Assembly: GCF_029223485.1 (NCBI RefSeq)
Contig: NZ_JARHTP010000015.1
Coordinates: 62,001 to 126,000 of the forward strand
Direction of reading: 5' to 3'
DNA: 64,000 bases
Source of the DNA: Streptomyces coacervatus
Lineage (GTDB): Bacteria > Actinomycetota > Actinomycetes > Streptomycetales > Streptomycetaceae
The notes under the pieces are model-generated. The model saw only the letters and a program-made list of their open reading frames with translations, made no database searches and was not told the origin of the DNA. Every line of letters starts with the position of its first letter. Positions within the stretch are counted from its first letter, which is position 1. The translations under genes were made by a program, and so were the position numbers. This document shows positions 49,926 to 58,271 of the stretch, piece after piece.

Positions 49926-51734
49926 TTACTTGACGTACAGACGACGCGGGTCGATGCCGGCGATGACGTCGTCGTAGGCGAGGCCGCCGATCTTGGAACC
50001 GGCGATCTGGACCTGCTTGAAGTAGCCGGTCGGGACGATGTTGATGACGTCCTTCACGATGTACTTGTCGAGCTTCTCCCACTCGGCCGCGGCCTTGACC
50101 GGGTCGGTGATCTGGTTGATGCGGTCGATCTCGCTGTTGACCTTCGGGTCGTTGATCTGCGAGTAGTTGGACGCACCGTCGGCGATCACTCGGCCGTCGA
50201 ACGTCGGCGGGATCACGGTCGAGGCGGACGGCCAGTCGGCGCCCCAGTTGGTGTTGAAGATGTCGTAGTTGTTCTTGATCTTGCTGACCTGGTCGTAGTA
50301 CGACTCGGCCGGGATCTCCTGGCGCTGGACGTCGAAGCCGGCCTGCTTCAGGCCCGCCGCCATGGCGGTCGAATAGGCCTGGCCCTCCTGCGAGTTGATG
50401 TAGCCGAAGGTCAGCTTCATACCGACCTTGCCGGCCTCCTGGAGCAGCTTCTTGGCCTTGGCCGCGTCACCGGCGGGCTTCTCCTTCTTGCCCCACGGGT
50501 CGAAGCTCGGGTCGTAGCCGCTGACGGTCGGGCTGATGATGCCGCCCGGGATCTCCATCGCGTCGGCGCCGCCGTAGGCGCGCTGGAACGGCGAGACGGG
50601 CAGCGCGTAGGCGATGGCCTCGCGGACCTTCTTGTCCTTCATCGCCGGGTGGCTCAGGTTGATGTTCATCTGGCCGACGAACGGCTGATAGCCCTTGACC
50701 GTACGGGACTTCATCTTCGGGTCGCTGAGCACCTTGGACAGGTTGCCCGCGTCGACCGAGTTCTGGAAGCTGACGGCGGTCTGGTCGCTGCCGCTGTCCG
50801 CGAGGAGCGCCTTGGTGGAGTCCTCGTACTGCTGGTTGAACGTGACGTTGAACTGGTCGACGTACTGATGCCGCAGCGGGTCCGTCTTCGGGTCCCAGTT
50901 GGGGTTCTTGACGAGCACCATCGACTTGCCGGACTTGAAGGACTCGATCTTGTACGGACCGGTCGTCACCGGCTTCTTGTCGTACTTCTCCTTGGTGTCG
51001 CCCTTCTGGGAGACGACCGAGTAGCCCACCATGCCCAGGGCGTACGGCAGATCGGCGTGCGCCGTCTTGAAGTGGAAGACAATGGTCTTCGCGTCGGGCG
51101 TCTCCAGGACGGTGTTCGGCAGGTGCTTGCCCTTGTACGGGCCGTCCGGCAGCAGCTTGCGGTAGTCGGCGCCCGGGGTGTTGGCCATCCACTGCTGGAT
51201 GTACGTCGGGCCGGTGTTAATGAAGGACGCGAAGAGCCGCTCGAAGGTCTGGCGGACGTCCTTGGACGTGATCGGCGTACCGTCCTCGAACTTGATGCCG
51301 TCCTTGAGCGTGTACTTCCAGGTCTTGCCGCCGTCCGTGGTGGTGCCGGCATCGGTGGCGAGGTCACCGACGACCTCGTGCTTGGTGCCGTCGTTGCTGG
51401 TGGCTTTGAAGCCGGTGAGTCCTCTGTGGTAGAGCTGCGCGATCTGGCTCTCGTTGGAGACATAGATCTGGCCCGGGTCCAGGTGGGCGATGCTGTCGCG
51501 GGCCGGCACGCTGACGGTGCCGCCGCTCTTGGCGCCCGGTACCGCGGGCGCCGGCCCCTGGGAGTCGGCGGCGTCGCCGAACTTGATGGACGCCTGCTGC
51601 CGCTGGGCGTTCTCCTTGTCCTGCTTCTTGTTGTCGCCCGTGTCGCTGCCGCCCTTGCTGCAACCGGTCAGCACGAGTGCCCCGGCCGCGAGCACCGAGG
51701 CTGCGGCGTATGCGTGGCGTCCGCCCTTGCTCAT
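49926..51734 (-). CDS. bldKB: Operon C: BldKB, oligopeptide-binding lipoprotein
   Basis: A 602-aa family-5 binding protein with a Sec lipoprotein signal (AAGALVLTGCSKGG, Cys around 25). Mature motifs: GGTVSVPARDSIAHLDPGQIYV, YTLKDGIKFEDGTPITSKDV, PVTTGPYKIES and FNTNWGADWPSASTV. It determines substrate choice of the importer. ATG 51734 (a GTG lies one codon upstream). The paralogue in operon B shares overall architecture but uses a Tat signal, so the two are exported differently. Confidence 0.87.
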   Translation of the reverse strand: MSKGGRHAYAAASVLAAGALVLTGCSKGGSDTGDNKKQDKENAQRQQASIKFGDAADSQGPAPAVPGAKSGGTVSVPARDSIAHLDPGQIYVSNESQIAQLYHRGLTGFKATSNDGTKHEVVGDLATDAGTTTDGGKTWKYTLKDGIKFEDGTPITSKDVRQTFERLFASFINTGPTYIQQWMANTPGADYRKLLPDGPYKGKHLPNTVLETPDAKTIVFHFKTAHADLPYALGMVGYSVVSQKGDTKEKYDKKPVTTGPYKIESFKSGKSMVLVKNPNWDPKTDPLRHQYVDQFNVTFNQQYEDSTKALLADSGSDQTAVSFQNSVDAGNLSKVLSDPKMKSRTVKGYQPFVGQMNINLSHPAMKDKKVREAIAYALPVSPFQRAYGGADAMEIPGGIISPTVSGYDPSFDPWGKKEKPAGDAAKAKKLLQEAGKVGMKLTFGYINSQEGQAYSTAMAAGLKQAGFDVQRQEIPAESYYDQVSKIKNNYDIFNTNWGADWPSASTVIPPTFDGRVIADGASNYSQINDPKVNSEIDRINQITDPVKAAAEWEKLDKYIVKDVINIVPTGYFKQVQIAGSKIGGLAYDDVIAGIDPRRLYVK

Positions 51735-51829
51735 CACTCAGTTTCCACCCATCTGTGTGTCACCAGTGCGAAGGAAGTGCCATGTGCTTGCCATGTGCCA
51801 TCCGGGCGAGGACGCCCCCAACTTGTCGG

Positions 51830-52864
51830 TCAGCGCGCCGTCTTGGGGTCGAAGGCGTCCCTGACCGAGTCCCCGAGCAGGTTGAAGGCCACGATGAAGA
51901 TGATCATCGAGATGCCGGGGAAGAACATGTAGGTGATGTCGTTCTGCATCACGAGTTCGGTGGACGCCTTGGAGAACATCTGCCCCCAGTCCGGCGTCGG
52001 TTCGACGATGCCCACACCGAGGAAGGACAGACCGGCCTCGGCGGTCACGAAGTTGGGCAGCAGATAGGTGCCCTGCACGAGGATCGGCGTGACCACGTTC
52101 GGCAGGATCTCCCTGCGGATGATCCGCCAGGGCGGGGCCCCGCTGACCCGGGCCGCCTCGATGAACTCCCGTTCCCGCAGGGCAAGTGTGGTGCCGCGCA
52201 GCACCCGTCCCAGGCTCATCCAGCCGAGGAACCACTGCACCAGGATGAGGGCGACCACCCGGACGTAGACCGGTGTCTCGTCGCGCGGGCTGACGAAGAG
52301 CGAGACCACGACCGGCATGCTGGCGATGAAGAACAGCTGGGCCGGGAAGGCGAGGAGGAAGTCGATGACCCGGCTGATGAAGTAGTCGGCCCTGCCGCCG
52401 AGATAGCCGGCCGACACGCCGAGCAGGATGCCGGTGAGGACTGCCGCGATCGTGACCGCCACGGAGATCATCAGCGAGGTGCGGATGCCGTAGAGCAGCT
52501 TGGTGAACACGTCGTAGCCGTTGCCCGGTTCGAGGCCGAACCAGAACTCGCTGCTGATACCGCCGTTGGGCTTGATCGGCACGCCCGCGCTGTCGAAGAG
52601 TTCCGGTCGCACGTCCGCGTACACGGTGTACGGGTTCTTGCCGTACAGCTTCGCGATCAGCGGGGCGGCCAGCGCGATCAGGAAGAAGAAGGCCACGACA
52701 AAGGCCGAGATCACGCCGGTGCGGTCGCGCTTGAAGCGGATCCACATCAACTGGCCGGGAGAGCGGCCCTCCAGAGCCTTGGCCTCGGATGTCGCCTGAG
52801 ACTGTGGTGCGTCGTCGACCGCGACCGACGTACCGCCGCCCTCGACGTCGATAGGACTTGTCAC
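51830..52864 (-). CDS. bldKA: Operon C: BldKA, permease (DppC type)
   Basis: A 344-aa permease, first gene of the operon, GTG start (VTSPIDVEGGGTSV). WIRFKRDRTGVISAFVVAFF starts the first helix; APLIAKLYGKNPYTVYADV is the external loop; EAARVSGAPPWRIIRREILPN is the EAA loop. Ends LLGDSVRDAFDPKTAR. A 22-codon ORF resembling the start of a binding protein lies about 95 nt upstream, and a long dyad lies 206-260 nt upstream. Confidence 0.87.
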   Translation of the reverse strand: MTSPIDVEGGGTSVAVDDAPQSQATSEAKALEGRSPGQLMWIRFKRDRTGVISAFVVAFFFLIALAAPLIAKLYGKNPYTVYADVRPELFDSAGVPIKPNGGISSEFWFGLEPGNGYDVFTKLLYGIRTSLMISVAVTIAAVLTGILLGVSAGYLGGRADYFISRVIDFLLAFPAQLFFIASMPVVVSLFVSPRDETPVYVRVVALILVQWFLGWMSLGRVLRGTTLALREREFIEAARVSGAPPWRIIRREILPNVVTPILVQGTYLLPNFVTAEAGLSFLGVGIVEPTPDWGQMFSKASTELVMQNDITYMFFPGISMIIFIVAFNLLGDSVRDAFDPKTAR

Positions 52865-52959
52865 AGTGTGCCCATTTCACAGGTGTGGGTGTGAGGGGTT
52901 CCCGGGTACTGCGAGAACGCGCGAACTCCCAGTGGAACGCGCGTAGTTGCAGGACCTGA

Positions 52960-53028
52960 TCACACTGCTGGCAGCGACGAGCCGAACCACTTTGCATTCG
53001 TGACACCGTGCATGGGATTCCTCCTCAT
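52960..53028 (-). pseudogene. Short ORF copying the start of a peptide-binding lipoprotein gene
   Basis: Codes for MRRNPMHGVTNAKWFGSSLPAV and stops. It aligns with the start of the operon A binding protein (MRRHP-MRGATHAKW) including the overlapping AGGAGG ribosome site; about 36 of 45 bases agree. After AKW the similarity ends. Either a relic of a lost binding-protein gene or a leader peptide with a good ribosome site ahead of bldKA. Confidence 0.6.
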
Positions 53029-53069
53029 GACTCCACGTGACTCCACGCGTTCACCGACAGGAGGGGATG

Positions 53070-53124
53070 CACGAGCACCCTCCGACACCCCTGACGGAGG
53101 GTCAAACATCCCCTGGTGCTCGTG
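53070..53124. promoter_or_regulatory. Extended dyad upstream of bldKA
   Basis: Outer arms CACGAGCACC (53070-53079) and GGTGCTCGTG (53115-53124); inner arms ACCCTCCG (53077-53084) and CGGAGGGT (53095-53102). The arms share three bases, so the two stems compete partly. Could be an operator or a transcript structure. The rest of 52865-53368 holds only the short ORF above. Confidence 0.55.
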
Positions 53125-53368
53125 AGTCGGCGCCGTCCCCACGGCGCGATGACCCATTGACCCGAGCGCTACGCGGCTAACTATCTGCCATGAGCCAGAG
53201 GCCCGACCACCGTCTTTAAATCTCAATTCAGTCACAGCTGGCGCCTACATCTTCCCAGACTCGGACAAAGTGTTCGGGAGGAGAAGGCCGCGAAACGGAC
53301 GTGTTACATGGGTATCGGGCGCACGGATCCGCATTTCGGACATACGGCGGCTGAAAACGGGCTGCAAA

Positions 53369-53405
53369 AAGCCCGGTTGCCCCCAGGATGGGGGCAACCG
53401 GGCTT
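53369..53405 (-). terminator. Rho-independent terminator of typA
   Basis: 17-bp perfect stem with a 3-nt loop; on the minus strand it runs into TTTTTGC. The clearest intrinsic terminator of the window. Confidence 0.9.
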
Positions 53406-53419
53406 CAAGTGGCCTGTTG

Positions 53420-55327
53420 TCAGCCGTGCTTGGCGCGGCTCGCGGCGCGGGCGCGCTCGCGGGCGTCCAGGTTCACCTTGCGGATGCGAACCGCCTCCGG
53501 GGTGACCTCCACGCACTCGTCGTCGCGGCAGAACTCCAGCGACTGCTCCAGCGAGAGCTTGCGCGGCGGGACGATCGCCTCGAACGTGTCGGCCGAGGAG
53601 GACCGCATGTTCGTGAGCTTCTTCTCCTTGGTGATGTTCACGTCCATGTCGTCGGAGCGCGAGTTCTCGCCGACGATCATGCCCTCGTACACCTCGGTGC
53701 CGGGGTCGGTGAAGAGCACGCCGCGCTCCTGGAGGTTCGTCATCGCGAAGGCGGTGACGGCACCGGAGCGGTCGGCGACCAGCGAGCCGTTGTTACGGGT
53801 CTGCAGGGCGCCGAACCAGGGCTCGTGGCCCTCGTGGATGGAGTGCCCGATACCCGTGCCGCGCGTCTGCGTCAGGAACTCGGTACGGAAGCCGATGAGA
53901 CCGCGGGACGGCACCACGAACTCCATGCGGACCCAGCCCGAGCCATGGTTGGACATGTTGTCCATCCGGCCCTTGCGGACGCCCATGAGCTGGGTGACCG
54001 CGCCCATGTGCTCCTCGGGCACGTCGATCGTCATGCGCTCGACCGGCTCGTACGTCTTGCCGTCGACCTGCTTCGTGACGACCTGCGGCTTGCCGATGGT
54101 CAGCTCGAAGCCCTCGCGGCGCATCTGCTCGACCAGGATGGCGAGCGCCAGCTCACCACGGCCCTGGACCTCCCAGGCGTCCGGACGCTCGGTGTCGAGC
54201 ACACGGAGGGAGACGTTACCGATCAGCTCGCGGTCGAGACGGTCCTTGACCTGGCGGGCGGTGACCTTGCGGTCCTTGACCGCGGCCTTGTTGTCGGCGC
54301 CCTTGCCGGTACCGCCACGGCCGACCAGCGGCGAGGTGTTGGTACCGATGGTCATCGAGATCGCCGGCTCGTCGACCGTGATCAGCGGCAGCGGGATCGG
54401 GTTCTCGGGGTCGGCGAGGGTCTCGCCGATCATGATGTCCGAGATACCGGCGACGGCACAGATGTCGCCCGGGCCGGCCACCTCGGCGGGCTTGCGGGTG
54501 AGCGCCTCGGTCATCAGCAGCTCGGTGATGCGCACGTTGGACATCGTGCCGTCACGCTTGATCCAGGTGACGGTCTGGCCCTTGCGCAGCTCGCCCTGCT
54601 CGACGCGGAGCAGCGCGATACGGCCGAGGAAGTTGTCGGCGTCCAGGTTGGTGACGTGCGCCTGGAGCGGGGCCGTCTCGTCGTACTCCGGGGCCGGGAC
54701 GTGCGACAGGATCGTGGAGAAGAACGGCTCCAGGTTGGTGCTGTCGGACGGGACGGTGCCGTCCTCCGGCTTGGTCAGCGAGGCGACACCGTCACGCGCA
54801 CACGCGTAGACGATGGGGAACTCGATCTGGTCCTCGTCGGCGTCGAGGTCGAGGAAGAGGTCGTAGGCCTCGTTGACGACCTCGTCGATGCGCGAGTCGG
54901 GGCGGTCCGTCTTGTTGATGCACAGGATGACGGGCAGCCGGGCCTGCAGCGCCTTGCGCAGCACGAAGCGGGTCTGGGGCAGCGGGCCCTCGGACGCGTC
55001 GACGAGCAGGACCACCGCGTCCACCATCGACAGACCACGCTCGACCTCGCCGCCGAAGTCGGCGTGGCCGGGGGTGTCGATGATGTTGATGGTGATGACG
55101 TCGCCGCCATCCTTCGGGTGGTACTTCACGGCCGTGTTCTTGGCCAGGATCGTGATGCCCTTCTCACGCTCCAGGTCGTTCGAGTCCATCATGCGGTCGT
55201 CGAGCGATTCGGCGGCGTGCGCGGCGAAGGCACCGGCCTGCTTCAGCATGGCGTCGACGAGGGTCGTCTTCCCGTGGTCGACGTGGGCGACGATGGCGAC
55301 GTTGCGGATGTCGTGGCGCGTGGCCAT
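53420..55327 (-). CDS. typA: Ribosome-associated GTPase TypA/BipA
   Basis: A 635-aa translational GTPase. G1 is AHVDHGKTTLVD, G2 lies in DLEREKGITILAKNT, G3 is DTPGHADFGGE and G4 is NKTDRPD. Domain II follows, then the BipA-specific C-terminal region with TEFLTQTRGTGIGHSIHEG. BipA assists ribosome assembly and stress adaptation. ATG 55327 gives MATRHDIRNVAIVAHVDHG; longer readings are not conserved. The C-terminal tail ends KVNLDARERARAASRAKHG. Flanked by terminators, so monocistronic. Confidence 0.95.
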   Translation of the reverse strand: MATRHDIRNVAIVAHVDHGKTTLVDAMLKQAGAFAAHAAESLDDRMMDSNDLEREKGITILAKNTAVKYHPKDGGDVITINIIDTPGHADFGGEVERGLSMVDAVVLLVDASEGPLPQTRFVLRKALQARLPVILCINKTDRPDSRIDEVVNEAYDLFLDLDADEDQIEFPIVYACARDGVASLTKPEDGTVPSDSTNLEPFFSTILSHVPAPEYDETAPLQAHVTNLDADNFLGRIALLRVEQGELRKGQTVTWIKRDGTMSNVRITELLMTEALTRKPAEVAGPGDICAVAGISDIMIGETLADPENPIPLPLITVDEPAISMTIGTNTSPLVGRGGTGKGADNKAAVKDRKVTARQVKDRLDRELIGNVSLRVLDTERPDAWEVQGRGELALAILVEQMRREGFELTIGKPQVVTKQVDGKTYEPVERMTIDVPEEHMGAVTQLMGVRKGRMDNMSNHGSGWVRMEFVVPSRGLIGFRTEFLTQTRGTGIGHSIHEGHEPWFGALQTRNNGSLVADRSGAVTAFAMTNLQERGVLFTDPGTEVYEGMIVGENSRSDDMDVNITKEKKLTNMRSSSADTFEAIVPPRKLSLEQSLEFCRDDECVEVTPEAVRIRKVNLDARERARAASRAKHG

Positions 55328-55424
55328 ATTGCGGCGTACTCCCGGAGAGTGAGGAAGGCCTGCGCGTACGTCTGTGTTACGCGGACCCTGCCGGGCTTGA
55401 CATGCCACGGCCTCACCCCATGTT

Positions 55425-55462
55425 ACGTGGCCCTGAGGGAGACGGCCTCCTCAGGGCCACGT
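55425..55462. terminator. 14-bp hairpin terminator
   Basis: ACGTGGCCCTGAGG and its exact complement around a 10-nt loop, downstream of the binding-protein gene at 55488. Confidence 0.8.
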
Positions 55463-55487
55463 GGCCCAGTTGCCGGACGGGCTCGGC

Positions 55488-57617
55488 TCAGTCTCCGGAC
55501 GGGCTCGCGGAGGGCTTCGCACCTTTCTTCAGGAAGCCCATGTCCTGGTAGAGCGGGGTCTGGAAGCCGAAGGACCCGGCGTTCACCAGGTTCTTCCTCG
55601 CGGCCATGAGCTGGGGACGCTGGTACAGCGGGATGGAGCCGGCCGCCGCCCAGATACGGGAGTCGGCCTTGCGGATCAGGGAGAGATTCTCGTCACCGTC
55701 CAGGGTGGCCGCGGCCTGGTCGAAGAGATGGTCGACCTGGTCGGTACCGACGCGGGTGTAGTTCTGCTCGACGTCGAGGGAGCCGTCGGCGGCAGGAACC
55801 GGCTTGGCGTAGATGGGCCGGGCGTCGGTGGCGGGGAAGGCGGTGGCGGGCCAGGAGTACAGGGCGAGGTCGAACTGTCCGGACGCGATGTGGTCCTTGA
55901 AGTAGCTCTCGTCGGAGACCTTCGTGATCCGGGTGCTGATGCCGACCCGCTGCAGCATGCGGCTGATCCCGTCGGCCACGGTGCGCAGGGCTTCCGAGCC
56001 GGGTCCCGACGGGAGCACGAAGCGGAGGGTGAGCGGCTTGCCGTTCTTGGCCAGCATCCCGGACGCGGCGCCGGCCGGGGCCGCGGTGCCCTTGGGGGCA
56101 TAGGCGCCGGGCGCGCCGCCCTGCTGCGGCCGCGCTCCGGCGTACTGCTTGCCGTCCGTGACCTTGTCCTGCTTCTTCGTGTGGTCCTTGGGGTCCTTGT
56201 GGTGTCCGCTCTTGCTGTCGCCGCCGCTGTTGTCCTCGCCGACGATGTACGTCCCGTCGTCCCCGCCCTCGGACTCGTCGGCGCCGCGGCCCTCGGACCC
56301 GGCGGCCTTCTCGCCCTTCTCCTTCTGCTCCTTCTTCTGCTCCTTGACCGGACCGCCGCGCACCCACCCGGCGTCCGTGAGCAGCGCCTGCGCCTCCGCG
56401 GTGTCCTGGCCGCCGAGCGATCCGCTGTTGTCGGCGTAGGCGGCCTGCCCGGACAGTGCCAGATGGCTGCCGACGGGCACGGCGGGCAGCCCGAGCGGCT
56501 TGAGGACGGCCTCGGCCAGCGCCTTGCGGTCGAGGGCGCGGGCCACTGCCCTGCGCACGCGCTCGTCCGCGAGGGGACCCTCGGAGCCGTTGAGGGCGAG
56601 CTGGGTGTAGACCGGCTCCAGCGACCTGCGGACCTCGAAACCGCCCAGGGCCCCGGCGTCACGGGGCAGGGCCTTCGCGGCGGGGCGCGCGGCGCCCGGG
56701 CCCTGCAGCGGCGTGCCCGTGCCCCCCGCCCGGCCGGCCAGGTCGATGCGCTGGGCGGCTGACGGGTCGATCTCGGCCAGGTCGAGCTTCCCGTCGGCCA
56801 GTGCGGCGGCCCGCTTGTCGAGCGGTACGGCCTGCAGGTCGATCTCGGCGAGCTTGGCGGGCTGACCCCACCAGCGCGGGTTGCGGACGAGGGTGACCTG
56901 GGCGTTCTTGTGGTCGACCGCGCTCAGGGCGAAGGGCCCGGCGGTGACCTTGAGCGCCCTGCGCGCCCCGTCGTTGAAGGAGTCCGGCGTCCCCATGACG
57001 TCCTTGGGGTACAGCGGCGAGAACAGCGACTGCCAGTCGGCGTACGGCCGCGCGAAGGTGACCTTGACCTCCAGGTCGTTGGCCCCGCGCTCGATCTTCT
57101 CGATGCGGTCGTAGCCGGCGTTGCGGGCCGTCCAGTACGCGTTGTCCTTGCCGGACAGGGCGCGCCACTGGGCGGCGAAGTCGGCGGCGCCGATCTCACG
57201 GCCGTCGCTCCAGACGGCCTGCTGGTTCAGCTTGTAGAGCACGACCTGCTTGGGCTCGGTCTGGACGACCTTGGCGGACTCCAGGTAGTCGGAGTTGCGC
57301 TGCGGCCGCCCGGTCGCGTCCAGTCGGTACATGGACGGCAGGACGGCCTGCGCGATGCGGTTCGTGGTCGCGTCGGCGTCCGACTGGAACGTGTTCAGGG
57401 TCTCCGGTACGTCGTCCACGGCCCAGTGCAGGGTTCCGCCGTCGGCCACCAGATCACGGGCGGCGGGCACGATGTCCTGCGCGGCGACCGGCTTGCCCGC
57501 CTCGTCCTCGGAGGAGCAGCCAGTGAGCACGGGCACCACGAGGGCACCCGCGGCGAGGAAGGCGACGGAACGCGCGACCGCGCCGGGCCTGGTCCTCAAT
57601 CTCCCGTCGTGGGACAT
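55488..57617 (-). CDS. Orphan family-5 solute-binding lipoprotein with charged insert
   Basis: A 709-aa lipoprotein (VLTGCSSEDE, Cys about 34). Family-5 motifs: LYKLNQQAVWSDGREIGAADF, and VKVTFARPYADWQSLFSPLY. It carries a low-complexity, strongly charged insert at about residues 420-520 (KEQKKEQKEKGEKAAG, KDPKDHTKKQDKVTDG and a Gly/Pro/Ala-rich end) that splits the second lobe. No permease or ATPase genes adjoin it, so it must work with a transporter encoded elsewhere, perhaps bldK, or act as a sensor. ATG 57617 was set by the signal peptide. Confidence 0.83.
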   Translation of the reverse strand: MSHDGRLRTRPGAVARSVAFLAAGALVVPVLTGCSSEDEAGKPVAAQDIVPAARDLVADGGTLHWAVDDVPETLNTFQSDADATTNRIAQAVLPSMYRLDATGRPQRNSDYLESAKVVQTEPKQVVLYKLNQQAVWSDGREIGAADFAAQWRALSGKDNAYWTARNAGYDRIEKIERGANDLEVKVTFARPYADWQSLFSPLYPKDVMGTPDSFNDGARRALKVTAGPFALSAVDHKNAQVTLVRNPRWWGQPAKLAEIDLQAVPLDKRAAALADGKLDLAEIDPSAAQRIDLAGRAGGTGTPLQGPGAARPAAKALPRDAGALGGFEVRRSLEPVYTQLALNGSEGPLADERVRRAVARALDRKALAEAVLKPLGLPAVPVGSHLALSGQAAYADNSGSLGGQDTAEAQALLTDAGWVRGGPVKEQKKEQKEKGEKAAGSEGRGADESEGGDDGTYIVGEDNSGGDSKSGHHKDPKDHTKKQDKVTDGKQYAGARPQQGGAPGAYAPKGTAAPAGAASGMLAKNGKPLTLRFVLPSGPGSEALRTVADGISRMLQRVGISTRITKVSDESYFKDHIASGQFDLALYSWPATAFPATDARPIYAKPVPAADGSLDVEQNYTRVGTDQVDHLFDQAAATLDGDENLSLIRKADSRIWAAAGSIPLYQRPQLMAARKNLVNAGSFGFQTPLYQDMGFLKKGAKPSASPSGD

Positions 57618-57949
57618 CTCTGCTACCTCCGAGGCTGCTCCAGCCGGTGACACGGGTGGGGGTTTGCTCACATTTGGCGGTATTTTTGAGCTGATCAGAT
57701 CTACGGCCCCACTGAAGAGGAAAGGGTTCGCCCACCGGGGGCGACACGGCGGCAGCGGCGGGCAACCCCACCCGTGCGGCGCAATGTGCGCCCCCGGCGC
57801 ACACAGAGCGCTTGCAGGCGTGCACTGGAGGCATGCAATCCGCCAATCGCTGCACATCCCTTCCCACCGGCAGGTGTGACGCGCAACACTCGCAGGCGCA
57901 TGAACGTTGCCACCGGGGGCCTGACGGCCCATGGAAGTGAGGTCACGTC
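57618..57949. other. 332-bp intergenic region between divergent genes
   Basis: No gene supported. Contains an imperfect dyad TTGCAGGC...GCATGCAA around 57809-57840 and near-repeats CTTGCAGGCG / CTCGCAGGCG (57809 and 57889) that might be promoter elements for the sdh operon or the lipoprotein gene. Confidence 0.4.
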
Positions 57950-58240
57950 ATGTCCGTGCAAGACGACCTGACGTCAGTCCAGCGCTGCCTAGACGACCTG
58001 TTCCGGTCCGTGGGCCGCCTGGAGAAGCAGCTGGGCAGTGGCGGGCTGGACATGCGCCGCGTCCGCGCCGACGCCGACCACCTGCGGGAGAGCGTCGCGC
58101 TCCTGAGTGCGGCGGCGTCGAGTCCGGGCACGCCCCGCAAACCCGAACTCGTCACCATCCCCGACACGCCCTACGACCGCTCGCTGTGGATCGACACGGA
58201 CGACGAAGGGCTCGGCGCCCACCACGGCCCCGGCCACTGA
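57950..58240 (+). CDS. Small helical protein preceding the Sdh operon
   Basis: A 96-aa soluble protein: MSVQDDLTSVQRCLDDLFRS begins a coiled-coil-like helical part (residues 1-55) followed by the short motif IPDTPYDRSLWIDTDDEGLG. From memory, M. tuberculosis has a similar-sized protein (Rv0250c, 97 aa) in the same position ahead of its Sdh1 genes. Function unknown; assembly or regulation of Sdh is a guess. 31 nt separate it from sdhC, so one transcript is likely. Confidence 0.75.
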   Translation: MSVQDDLTSVQRCLDDLFRSVGRLEKQLGSGGLDMRRVRADADHLRESVALLSAAASSPGTPRKPELVTIPDTPYDRSLWIDTDDEGLGAHHGPGH

Positions 58241-58271
58241 GCGCCCCTAGACACCGACCGGAGTCTTCAAG

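Noticed and set aside
53270..55609. 779-codon plus-strand open frame
   Set aside because: Antisense shadow of typA, which has clear GTPase motifs on the other strand.
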